A stretch of 64,000 nt of DNA from Panonychus citri (lineage: Eukaryota > Arthropoda > Arachnida > Trombidiformes > Tetranychidae): positions 830,063 to 894,062 of the forward strand of contig NW_026515473.1 of NCBI RefSeq assembly GCF_014898815.1, given 5' to 3'. Shown piece by piece: positions 13,098 to 23,976 of the stretch (position 1 is the first letter of the stretch; the number at the start of each line of letters is the position of its first letter). Both the position numbers and the translations under genes were made by a program. The notes beneath the pieces were generated by a model. It did not search any database, was not told the origin of the DNA, and saw nothing but the letters and a program-made list of their open reading frames with translations.

Positions 13098-15583
13098 TCA
13101 CTTTGGGTTTTTCTTTGCTAGTAGAAATTGATCCCACAATCCATTTTCTTTCATGAATTTAATGGCGTCGAGTGAAACTTGAGTGGATTCATCTTTAGAA
13201 CTTTCTCCTTGATTATTATCATCAACACTGGATTCTTCTGGGATTTCATCGTCGATATTCTTCTGTTTCTTAGGATTTGAATCTTCTGATGTCAATGATG
13301 ATTTCCTTTTTTTGGAAATTGAGATTTCTTCGTCGGTGGTTTCATCTTGGCATGTATTAGAAACAATGCTTGAACAAGCATTTTCAGTCATCGAAGATTC
13401 ACCGTCAGTATTTTCTCTGTTGATTTGTTCAAGATTCATCGAGCTTGAATCATCGGTTTTCTCAAAAACTTGATTCTTTTCAATGGAATCAATTTTAACA
13501 GAATCAACATCGGATTCTATTCTTTCAATTGTAGTTAACGGTGTTGAAGGATTTCCATTGGGAGCTAAATTTTGCTCTGTCAATCTCTGTGTTAACGGAA
13601 GAAAACTTGCTTTTGCACTGATATTTGCAACCAAGGAAATCGGCTCAGATTGACCATCTATTTGTTGATCAGTTTCATCCAGATTTCGCGAATCACCAAC
13701 GATTTGTGAATGGTCATTGATTTCATCATTTTGGTTGACCTCAGCTACCGAAGATGAATCGTTAACGAGAACTCCAGTTTCTGAGCCAGCGCCATCACAA
13801 TCTTTCTGATCTGCATCGTATTCGAGATTCTTCAAATGACTCTCCGAGATATTCAAAACGGATGATTCTCTTCTCTTTCTCTGTGAATGGGTTTCTAGTA
13901 ACTCTGATGTACGATGGATCTGGTGTAGATGTAGATCCTGCTTTAAGATTTTTTTTTCCGCGTAGATCCTTGGGTTGTTGATTCTTCGAAGCTGGATTCT
14001 TAGAAGGTGGATTCTTAGAAGCTGAATTCTCAGATTGAATCGCCTCTGGTTGATCATCAGATCCACTTGATAAAGATTCCAAATCATCTTCACTTTCTAC
14101 TTGATTCCAATTTTCCCAAACGGTTGCCCAGCCATTATAATTTTTCTCAAGTTTTGTTCTGAGATTACACATTGCTTTGCCGATTTGGTTCGCGAAGTGT
14201 TTTTCAGCCACAGAATCATATGATTTTTTGCCACATTTCCTCAAAATATGATCTGTAAAAACACTTATTAGAGAATCAATCTTTAAATAATTAATCTTGA
14301 TCTTACCTAATAAAGCTTGTAATCTCCGTTGTCCCAAGTTACGATCTATTTTTCCTGAACATGGATTACATAGAGGAGATTCATGATTCCATAATTCAAT
14401 GAGAGATCCTTTCTTGGAATTCCCTCTCAAGGTAGTATTCAGAATCCAATGAGATGGAAAGCAGTATTTAACCACATTATTAAATAGAACGTTTGGCTCT
14501 CGTTGATGAATTTTTCTGGTCAAATGTTTGAAAGCTTTAGCATAGTGCCTCGATTTAACGGGTAGTACACCTTCAATCATCGTGATTGAACCGATTTCAT
14601 GAGTCAGATCTTCTGGTATGATTCTGGTACCGGATCTACTCTCCATTTCTGTGTTTCCCGTTTGTTTTTCAATAAGCGATCGAATGTTTGAGTGCAGTGA
14701 CAACACGATTTGAGAGAACGATGATAGTATAGCAATTGTTTCTGCAGCGAATATCGAATTGAATTGATCAGCTGTGAATGATTCCGGTGGGTTTTTCAAT
14801 TTCTCAACTCTTGAAACAGTTTCAGCGAGAACTTCAGAAAGCGAGGTAACAGTTTCATTCTGAGATCCAGAAGAGGCAGGAGCTAAAACTATTGATGATT
14901 GATCTGATGCAACTGATTCATCATCAGCTTGTGATGCATCATCTTTTACTTCATCTTGTTGACTTTTCTCTCCATCTTTGGAAGCAATTTCGAATTTACG
15001 AAGACATTCAGCTTGCTTGATCAAGGACTCGAATTCATTTAGAGAAATCGCTTTGAGAAGCTTATCCTCATTTTTGATGAGAGTGATATTTCTAATTGGC
15101 AGCCAATGGGTGATCTTAGTTGCTAGTCCAGGAGATTGTATTTTTGAAGCTTAATACTGAGCTTTTTATATGAAGAAATTAGATCCTTTGATTCATCTGT
15201 CAAAAAATAAAGAATCGTAGTTAAAGAATACAGAAATTTGTGAATTTGATTCACTTACCACCATAAGCGACGAGCATCACCGGAATACCTTTAAGTCCAT
15301 CGATATGTAGATTCATCAGATTTTCTGGATGTACTTTCATCCATTTCACAACTGTCGGAAGCTTGTCAGTTTCTAATTTGAAACCAACTGGCAGAGTTTT
15401 CTCTCCATCTTTCTTGTCTTTGATTCTGATTAAGCAGAGAATCAGTTTTTCATCATCCATGAGATCACAAAAGGTTCCTACTATTGTTTTCTGATTGAAA
15501 ATATAACGAGATTTTGATGGCTGTCGAGGGGTGGACATGATTCTAAACGTTTGACTTTTCTGTTTCCGGAAATATTTTTCCAT
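13098..15583 (-). pseudogene. BEN-like protein gene, paralogue A, of the EnSpm-like element (two probable frameshifts)
   Basis: Minus-strand gene. Exon 1 (15583-15259) encodes about 108 residues ending LMLVAYG-like and stops at donor GTAAGT. The second exon starts at 15196 after TTTTTTGACAG. It shifts frame near 15145, then reads through an acidic Ser-rich linker, a helical region (LSEVLAETVSRVEKLK) and a domain at 14590-14310 with the pattern REP-x5-NVVKYCFPSHW-x4-TLRGN and LGQRRLQALL, which resembles a BEN domain. A 54-base segment at about 14254-14307 has GTAAG and ACAG ends and is in frame, so it may be a small intron. The tail changes frame again near 13880 and ends as an acidic, Ser-rich region with KKRKSS and PKKQK clusters (possible nuclear signals), finishing at 13098. 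Met at 15538 is an alternative start. It is divergent from the transposase. An element-encoded DNA-binding partner of the transposase would fit, but that is inference. Confidence 0.55.
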
Positions 15584-15982
15584 TCAAGTCGATTTTACTT
15601 TTAAAATGGAAAAACTCACAAAATAAAACTATTTTAAAACAACAGAATTTGATTTAAAAGATGAAACTGATTTAAAAATGAAGTTCAACTTCCTGAAAAG
15701 ATAAGTTTTATCTTTAAAATCAAGTGAAGATTATGATTGATTAGATATGGAAACTATGGTAACGGGTTAAAGAGAATAGAAAAAAAATTGTTCTATTCTT
15801 TTTGAATTTTGTTCTATTCTTTTTAATTTAGAAACGCCCCCTTTCTTCAACCACGTTGGTTTCAAAGTCAAATTTTCAATGACAAAACAATTTAATTAAA
15901 TGTTTATTATATTTATGGTGATTTATTTTATTTTGTGATTTTCTCAAAATGTTGTTTGAATTTAATTAGTTAAAAAGATAAA
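15584..15982. promoter_or_regulatory. Bidirectional promoter region between BEN-like gene A and transposase
   Basis: About 400 AT-rich bases separate the two divergent start codons inside the transposon. Both genes must be driven from here or from the element ends. There is a short direct repeat around TTCTATTCTTTTTGAATTT (about 15790-15828) but no unambiguous TATA box. Confidence 0.45.
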
Positions 15983-18465
15983 ATGTCAACCGAACAACGT
16001 TCAACAATCGGGTCTTCAACGAGAAACATCAACAGAAGAATAAGATCTTCTCATCTGTATCGTGAATCTCTCTACTTAGATGCCCTTCCTGAATATGAAA
16101 GTGAGGAAGTTCAGTCTAACAATTTGTCAATCGATTTTGATGATTCGGTGAATTTTGAATCAGATTCTGAAGAAGAATTCTCTAGTAGTCAACAATCTGA
16201 AATGGACGAGAAAAAACAGCCTTCTTTCAGAGAATATGGAGAAGCTGTTGTTTCTTCATGTTTAAGCTATGCTGGTTTGAATTTGAATCAAGCCGAGAAA
16301 GTGATAAATTTATTCAACAATATGAATCTAAGATTCTTTGATTCTCAGATCAAGATTCCAAGTGCGAGATATTTGTGGGACAAGAGAGCAAAAAGTAACC
16401 CGGTGAGTGTTTATCTGATTTGCGATAAAAAACATGCTCATGGACCTTTTTTCGGAGAGCCGAAAAACTATGGATACTTTGAATGTGAAGGTGAACGGAT
16501 TCAAGCTGAACTGAAGAGTGAAAAATACTTTCTACATGTTTCTTTGAAAGAACAGCTGATTACACATCTTCCTTTTTTCCCTGAAAACGATTGGTTGGTT
16601 GAATCTGAAGAAGAATCGAATGTTACAGATGTAAGTAATGGAATCTTAGCTAAGAGAGAAAAGTCTAAGATAATTACTGATACGAAGACTTTTACCTTAA
16701 CCTTACATTCTGACGAGGTTCAAGCAGGAAATAGTTCTTCAATCAAAATATTCCGGTTTTATTTCCATCAATGAATTGAAACCTGTTTCCAGAAGGAAAA
16801 GTTTCTTCTTAGTTGGGTTGTATGTTGGAAAATTCAAGCCCGTTGTTGAAAGTTATCTTGGACCGATAATTGAAGAATTGAAGAGCTTGGAAGACGAGCC
16901 AATTTCGTTTCAATGGCAAAATACATCGATTCTTAAAGCTAGATTCTGTCTGATTGGACTTGTTGCTGATGCTCCAATGAGAGCTTATTTACGAGGAGTA
17001 AGACAATATAATCATCTCAATGGCTGTGACTGGTGTCTGGTCACAGCTTCGTCATCAAGTAGAGGTGCTAGAATATATCCTAATAAAACTATTTTCGAGC
17101 TGAATCCCTTGAAAAGAAAACGTGAAGATTTTTCCTCATTTGAAGAATCAATTAGCGAAAACATAGATAATGAAACTGAAAATTTGAATCCACGTTTCAG
17201 GGGAATCCAAAAAATCTCTCCCCTTCTAAAACTCAATTCGTTCGATATTGTTGATGGTGTCACAGTAGAATCAATGCACTGTTTGATTCTAGGAATCTTA
17301 AGAAAGCTGATAATCTCTGGCTGGATGGTTAGTTCATCGAGTGATATTTTCGATTCAAATACAGTTAAATGTATGAGAAAAGACAAAGCCTTTTTCAAAC
17401 GTGAGCTCTCAAGTCGCTTGATACAGATTAAAGTAACATCCGAGTTCACTAGAAGACCAAGAGATTTAGATCAAATAAGATTCTGGAAATCAAATGAGTA
17501 TGATTCTTTTCTTTCATATTATATCTTGCCAACTGCCATTGGATTGTTGAGACCCAAAACTTTGAATCACATTCTCTGTCTCGCCCGGATTTATTATCTT
17601 TCACACTGTGGCCCAGTTAACCAATCGATCATTGAAGAGCTTAAGAACTTGATCGAAGAATTCAAGATCGGAGTTCTATCAATTTACGAAATAATTTTCT
17701 CACTTATAATCTACACATTTAAGTCATCTTCCAGATTCTCTTCTCAACCTTGGACCGAACTCGAATATCTCATCATATCCACTCGAAGATTATATGGGTG
17801 TGCTGAAAGAGAAAGTACGAAGATCATCAAATATTGCTCCATCACTAGTGCGAATTTTCATAAATGATTTCAAATATGTGGAAAATTTGAAAAATAGTGT
17901 TTCCTCTTGGAATCTTAATCGAAAAGAGAAACAAGACTTCGGATTCAGTAGATTTATCCCAACTAAATCTGATAAAGTGATTTTTATTAAGGATTCAGCT
18001 TCTTTTGAAAGGCAGCAAATTGTTGAATCGCTGAAAACCTTTTGTGCCAATTCTGAATCAAGTGATTTTACATTTTTCAAGACTGTGTCAATCAACGGAA
18101 AGCGCTTTTCAACTCTAAAATACTCAAAGAACAAATCGAGAAGTGATTCAATTTTCAGGTCAAAGGACAAGAAATTTTACTCCATTCTTTCCATAATTGA
18201 ATTCGCTGGGAGAATTCTTGCTTGGTGCAAGGAAATCCATGCTTCTCCAGTTAAGCTCGATTTCAAGGGTTTCAGTGGCCATTATATTTTCGGTCTAGAC
18301 TATCTTTTTGAAGCAAAAGTAGAAACTTCAACTAGAACAATAGCAAGTAAAAGCCTTGTTGAGTTGACAGCTGATTCAGAAAAATGCTTTTTTATTCAAA
18401 GTTCTAAATTTTGCCATAGATACGCGAAAGATTATATTGTGATTCCTTTTCTAATCAACTATTGA
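15983..18465 (+). pseudogene. EnSpm/CACTA-like transposase, frameshifted
   Basis: Three overlapping frames read as one protein of roughly 820 residues. The first frame (15983-16774) has an acidic, Ser-rich start and reaches TLHSDEVQAGNSS. One base shift near 16755 leads to the second (INELKPVSRRKSFFLVGLY, to about 17680), with VADAPMRAYLRGVRQYNHLNGCDWC, ESMHCLILGILRKL and RRPRDLDQIRFWKSNEYDSF. Shifts near 17680 and 17728 are then needed to pass through TYNLHI to LSHLPDSLL and PLEDYMGVLKEKVRR in the third frame, which ends at 18465. These blocks are the ones seen in animal EnSpm-like transposases. The likely catalytic acidic residues are the Asp in HSDEV, the Asp in ADAP and the Glu in LEDYMG. 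At least three frameshifts make this copy non-functional as read, or the indels are sequencing errors. Superfamily call is good; catalytic residue assignment is inferred. Confidence 0.75.
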
Positions 18466-18819
18466 TTCGTCAGGTGAGTTTTTCAATTAAATTCATAAGA
18501 CAAGAGATTCAATTTAATCAAGTAAAAGATTCTAATTATTTTTTCTTTACAGAAACTGAAACAAAGTCTCTTGTTCAGATCATCATTTCCAAAAAAAGCT
18601 AAATCGTGTTTCCCCAAATCGTGTATTCTTCTTGTGTTTTTCTCGGGTTGATATCGGTGTTTCTACTTTCGCAACAAAATTACAGCGTTTTATTTTAATT
18701 GTGAAAACATTATTCTTCGTAATTTTCATCTAATTGTTGTGTGTGATACAATTCAAGTGTTAGATTCAATAAGATCCATAAGATTCTGTTCATTAAATAA
18801 TTTGTTGGCCATTCTCAGG

Positions 18820-19335
18820 ATGAAAACAAGTAAGTAGAATTCTCATTTTCTTTGATTAGAATATGCTTCCCAAAATTTTTGTTATGATTCCAATGATTTT
18901 GATTCATAGTATATCCTCAAATTCTAATTCTATTTAAGAAATTCTATTTAAGAAATTCTATTTAAGAAATTCTATTTGAGAAATTCTATTTGAGAAATTC
19001 TATTTGAGAAATTCTATTTCAGAAATTCTATTTAGAAATTCTATTTAGAAATTCTATTTTCTAAACGCTTTTTTCTCTTGGTAATGATTCCGAATTTTCT
19101 CTAATCATTTTTTTGTGTTTTTTTTTAATTTTCTGATTTAGATTCTGTTAAGAAATCTGAAAAGATTCAAACAATCATGATGCAAGTAAAAGTGATTGAA
19201 CATAAACAAAGGAAGTATTGGAAAACAAAAAAACGCTTTACCAGTTTTAAAATTCTTTCAATTCATGAATGTGCCAATGATAAAGAAAATGAGCTCACTT
19301 GGATCATCAGAAAGAAAGAAGAAAATTTTAGTTGA
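18820..19335 (+). CDS. Possible small two-exon gene in the EnSpm-like element
   Basis: A ten-base exon ATG-AAA-ACA-A (18820-18829) is followed by GTAAGT. An acceptor TTTAG at 19141 opens a matching phase, giving a 67-residue basic protein (MKTNSVKKSEKIQTI...) ending at 19335. An overlapping frame continues to 19414 with an acidic C-terminus (IDDLNLNEYQFMDFSQEIQ), so the real product may be frameshifted like its neighbours. No family recognised. Kept because splice sites and frame agree, but a ten-base first exon is easily fortuitous. Confidence 0.25.
18927..19060. repeat. Tandem array of a 13-14 bp unit
   Basis: About ten consecutive copies of ATTCTATTTAAGAA and variants (TTTGAGAA, TTTCAGAA, TTTAGAA). 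The last units are 13 bp long. The array falls in the putative intron of the small gene inside the transposon. Confidence 0.9.
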
Positions 19336-19839
19336 GAAAATCGATGATTTGAATCTAAATGAGTATCAATTCATGGATTTCTCACAGGAAATTCAGTCTA
19401 TGGATACAAATTAAAGATAACCAGGAATCTATTAAGAAGAATCTCTAATCAATGTCTACTCTTGAAATTTAAGTGAATCTTACTCGCAAATTCTTATTAC
19501 ATTTTTATTATTATCTACCGAATCTGAAAATCTTGAATCCATGATTCCTTCCGATGATTTTTCTTATTTTGTTTTCTCAAATTCCCTCAATCAAATTCTA
19601 TTATCCGTTATTTCTCTCAGTAGAAACTATTTTTCATCGAATTATTATTTTGTGTATCTCTTATGAGCTGATTCTTTGTTTTAAGATTCAATGAATCTGT
19701 GAAAATTAAATTTGATTTCTTAATAGAATCACAACAAAAATCTAATTAAATATGAACATATTTTCATTTAAAGATCTAAATATCAAACACTCACAAAGAA
19801 TCCTGTTTGGATTCGTAAGGTATCGGATCTCTAAGCGCT

Positions 19840-20011
19840 AATTACAAAATATCGACTGATTCTCGACCTTTAGATTCTCAAACTCAAATTATTTTGACTC
19901 AAATTTGAATCAAAATATCATTCAAAAATTCATAAGATTTTTGAACCTTAGTTCGTCTACAATTTGAATCAGAATTGATTCCAAAAAGTTTCTTTTTTGT
20001 TCTCAAAATTT
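19840..20011. repeat. Right subterminal GATTC/GACTC motif cluster
   Basis: Repeated GATTC, GAATC and GACTCAAATTTGAATC-type motifs, including partly palindromic pairs, mirror the cluster at the left end of the element. Confidence 0.45.
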
Positions 20012-20027
20012 TCTTATGTTGATTGGG
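20012..20027 (-). repeat. Right terminal inverted repeat of the EnSpm-like element
   Basis: TCTTATGTTGATTGGG is the inverted partner of 10628-10643 (14 of 16 bases). The following CA matches the CA that precedes the left end. Confidence 0.6.
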
Positions 20028-23000
20028 CAATAAACAAGGAATATGATGGGAAGGGCTTTAAGTTAATCTAATTTAATTAAGTCTCGATTGTCTAAATTTA
20101 AGCAAAGTAACTATTTCAATAAATGTTTCATTGTTTACCAGTTTCAATGATATTTCTTGATTGCTGCCTTAGAATTAGTAAAGATGATGAAGATTAGAGG
20201 TAAGGGGAAGCCTTAAACAAGGAAGAGGAGTGGAATCAAAATTGAATATAATGAAGTTAAGATGATGATAAGTGAGAGTGGGAGAGATTTTTTGTTTCAT
20301 TCTTATTTAAAACTCTACAACATGAAATACACTCACGAATCACAAAGTTTCATTTGAGAAGAGGGTTCCAAGTGAAATGTCATTCGAAAATGAGTATTTT
20401 TCTTTTTTTTCATTCTAATTTATTTCCACATGAACTTTATTTCCATGAGATTGATTGAACCAATTAACCCTTGTTTTCTTCTTTCTCCTCCCACACGATT
20501 ATCTTCATCTCTCTCTCACTCACTTACTCACTATTATTCATCTCTTACCAATCCTTTCATCAGTTTCTTAATCATTCCAATTTAAGTCTAACAATTTAAT
20601 CTCAATGAAATATAATCTGCCGAGTATTCATTTTACAAATCAGATTATCTTGTAAATTAAGGGTATCTTGACCTAATCATTATGATTAAAGACAATTATC
20701 TGTATCTAGATAATTGAGAAAACATCTAAAAGTTAATCAACAAAATTGGTTAATTGTCAATTCTGTTAATTATTGAGCTTACAAAATCTCATTAGGAAGT
20801 TTTTACCCTTTGTTCACTAATTCTTTTCCATTCATTGGTCTGAATTGATTATTGAATTATTATTTTTTTTTTAACTTAATTAACTCAATTATTGATTACA
20901 AAAGATAATAACAGGAACAATTAACTCACTAAATGTATTAATATTAATATAATCAATGCGGAAACTCATTAACTTGATAATAATACTGTTGGTACAATTT
21001 TGGATAATTAATAAGATGAAAGTAATTTTATTCTAAATTTTTAATTATTAATAACATCAACTTTAAATCGATAAACTGTCACAATTATCATAATTACTTA
21101 GAGAAGGAAAAGAGAAATCAAAGAAAATAGATCAGAATAAATTGTTCATCCAATAAATATGATATTTAAAGATTTGAAAGTAACATTTGAATATCATTTT
21201 CACTTGCAATCTAACAAATACATTATAAACATATCATTTACAACATTTGACAAACCAATCATGAAGATATCATGATAATGTTTCATGATACAAATAATCA
21301 CCACACTACCACCACCTCTTCCTCCTAAGCTCTCACATCCTCGATCCAAACCCTCCCATTCACTACCTACACATATCCCTCACTTATATGAAGCATTATA
21401 AGAATACACCATGAATCTGATTTTTATCCTCTCACTTCACGAATCAGTGATAACTTTTTTTCTCTATTCAGTTTTTCATTTCTTACGATATTTCCATTGT
21501 TCATGCCAATTTGTTCACAATGGGTGAGCTTTAACAGTTCTCCTTATGTTCATCAGGTAATTATGATTAGCTACAGATTATTTTACCGTTTTCTCATTAA
21601 ATATTAGCAGTTTGATTAATTTGATCAAAATATGATTAGCAGTTAACACGCAATCAGCTAAAAGATAATCACAAAACCTCAATCTCATTCATTTCCTTTC
21701 CAAATGAATCAAATATCATCATGATAATCACCAATTACGGAAGCACAGCTACTGAAAAGGTAACATGAAACCTTTTATTCATTTGGTTTATACATTTGCA
21801 ATTTTCTTAATCTTAAGTTATTGTATAAGTTTTTCTATCCATTGATTATCCATTTCAACTTAATCGTTATTTCATTAAATGATAAAAACCAGTTCACTCA
21901 CAATAAATTCATGATAATCTTTTACCTGATTCACGGTTTTATCCAATCATGTCAATAAAACTCATTGATAAGTGAAGGAAAAATGAATTGATCGTCAAAC
22001 TTGAAACATTATTGATCCATGAAATTTTTTTTCCCTCTGACATTCTGTTTGATAGGAAATCCCTCCCAGCACATTCAATCTAGCCCACAGAAAAACACAC
22101 CCACTCTATTATTTTAAAGATATAATCGTAATAATATATTTTTATTACACCAAAAGATAATCATGATTTAGGAATCAAATAAACAATTTAACAATTTGAA
22201 TCCATAAACTGTCATTAGATTTATTTTTTGTCTTTACTGACAAAATTATGGTCACATTAAATGTAACCCAAACTTTAACCGGACAATTTAAATCAGATCC
22301 AATTGTTTTAATCTTCTCGACGACTTTTTTTGACTTTCCAATCAGAATCAATTTTCATCATGTAACGGTAAAAATAATTCAAGTCAATTCCAATTTAAAT
22401 CAAAATTCATTAAAAGTCAAAAACTGATTTTCCAGTTATCTCATCCTCTTATCATGGTTAACATGTCAAGGTATGCAATCTACTGATATTCAACATTGAA
22501 TTGCAATTCTGATTAGTAAGTCAATTAATTATTTTGATGAAATTTTTACCAAGTAAAAAGTTGCTCAATCTTTTGGAAGTATAAATGTACAGAAAACTTC
22601 AACTTTAATAATTAAATCATCTGCTTAATTATCATTAGCTTTGGACAGTATTATATAACAGATTAAAGGTCAAGATTATTATATAATCTCATTCTAACTG
22701 TACCTTACTGATGATATATTATTATTAAAGAAAAGCCAAGAGATTCTTAATGAACTTTTTCTTTAGTGCCTTGTAAAACATTTTCATTCTGATCACTCAA
22801 TTATTTCTACACTTACCTTGCATACAGTTTGAGAGAGCTATGCATTAATGATACTGCCATATTGCTTTTAGTCAAGAATAGCAGAGAGAGTGAGCGAAAG
22901 AAAGATTCGCTTGATTAATGATTAAACTTAAACTAAAAATTCAATTATATAAAAATAGGCAAACCAAAAGTGAAAATTTCCACATATGGAATAATTACCT

Positions 23001-23495
23001 AAAAACGTTTTATGAAGCTCGTTAGGACTAGAACCCTGTCGTGTTAACAATAGTGGTACAATCAAAGAGTAAAGAAGAAGAGACCTCAGCTCTCTCAGCC
23101 TCAGTTCTTTTGCAATAGAACTCTCCTATGATTATAAACATTAGTTATGGACATCTTTTCTGTATAGGGAATTGATCAACAAAATGAAAACACAAAGACG
23201 GCACAACCGTAAGCCACCCACGCAATTGATAATGAAAGTGCTGAACTAGCAGCGATAAAAGGTAGGAAAACAGACTAAATTTAACGAAAGGAGACTCGTC
23301 AAGTGAGATTAAAGTAAAGGATGACAGCTCCATCAAATGTTGAAACTGATTCTAATGGTGAGTTTTAAGGATGAGCTTAGATTATTGATAGGGAAACTAG
23401 CAATAGATTATGTTCAACTCAGTTTGTCTTTAAAAAGATGTCTTGGTTTGGGTGGCTGTATTGGTGCCGTTCGACTTTCATAGTATAAATATTAA
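20028..23495. other. Intron segment, no gene recognised
   Basis: AT-rich intronic DNA with many ATCATGATAAT-type short motifs. The only open frame over 60 codons in this stretch (minus strand, ending near 23145) has no recognisable family. Nothing repetitive over 20 bases was noticed. Confidence 0.6.
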
Positions 23496-23976
23496 TATAC
23501 AAGGCAATTCAGCTGTCTTTACCGATGTTCTTTGCGATTTTCTCAGCAACTAAGAGTCGTAGAGACACAAGACTTGAGTGGTATGAGTTTGAGAGATACT
23601 TGTTTGTCATATCAAAAGATCAAGGTCGTTCTACAGTTTTTCTTCGCATTTTTTAACCCTGAAAAATGAGTTAAGAGATCCTTGCTGTCACAGATCTTGA
23701 GATATTACAGTTTAATCGAATAACTGTTGAAAATCTTCTATGCAATAAATTTATCTTAACGTGCATTGCAAAGCTCATAAAAACCTCAAATCTTGTCAGT
23801 AGTGTTTCTGAATATTCTCCTTTGTTGCATTACCTTCTGATGACCTTAATACGCGTTATTTCACCGATGACCTGAAAGACCTTGATATTTTGATATGACA
23901 ACGACTACGACTACGACTCTTGAATTCTGAGAAAATCGCAAAAACGTCGGTAAAATAGCTGAGTTTCCCTGTATTT
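23496..23976. mobile_element. Fold-back (MITE-like) element
   Basis: Two imperfect inverted arms: left about 23496-23627, right about 23878-23976. Shared blocks include TTTGCGATTTTCTCAG, AAGAGTCGTAG and GTCATATCAAAA, each present inverted in the other arm. No coding capacity. The ends and target duplication could not be fixed, so superfamily is unknown. Arms are diverged, suggesting an old insertion. Confidence 0.55.

Larger units (their letters stand above)
10628..20027. mobile_element. CMC/EnSpm (CACTA)-like DNA transposon, 9.4 kb, with two BEN-like cargo paralogues
   Basis: Ends are short inverted repeats: CCCAATCAACAGAAGA at the left, and on the right strand CCCAATCAACATAAGA (14 of 16 match). 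The bases just outside are CA on both sides (10626-27 and 20028-29), a possible 2-bp target duplication. Inside are a plus-strand transposase of the EnSpm-like type (15983-18465), two minus-strand paralogous genes (11001-12738 and 13098-15583) and perhaps a small plus-strand gene near 19 kb. Both ends are dense in GATTC/GACTC motifs, like the subterminal repeats of CACTA elements. All the larger genes carry frameshifts, so this copy looks inactive unless the single-base changes are sequencing errors. Exact ends and superfamily rest on these short repeats and on protein resemblance read by eye. Confidence 0.7.

Noticed and set aside
17012..17449. Minus-strand open frame of 145 codons
   Set aside because: Shadow of the transposase on the opposite strand; the same is true of 17790-18170, 42022-42438, 42491-42727 and 43501-43740.
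18927..19060. CRISPR-like array
   Set aside because: The units are contiguous without spacers in a eukaryotic intron; the same applies to 30335-30648 and 42523-42663.
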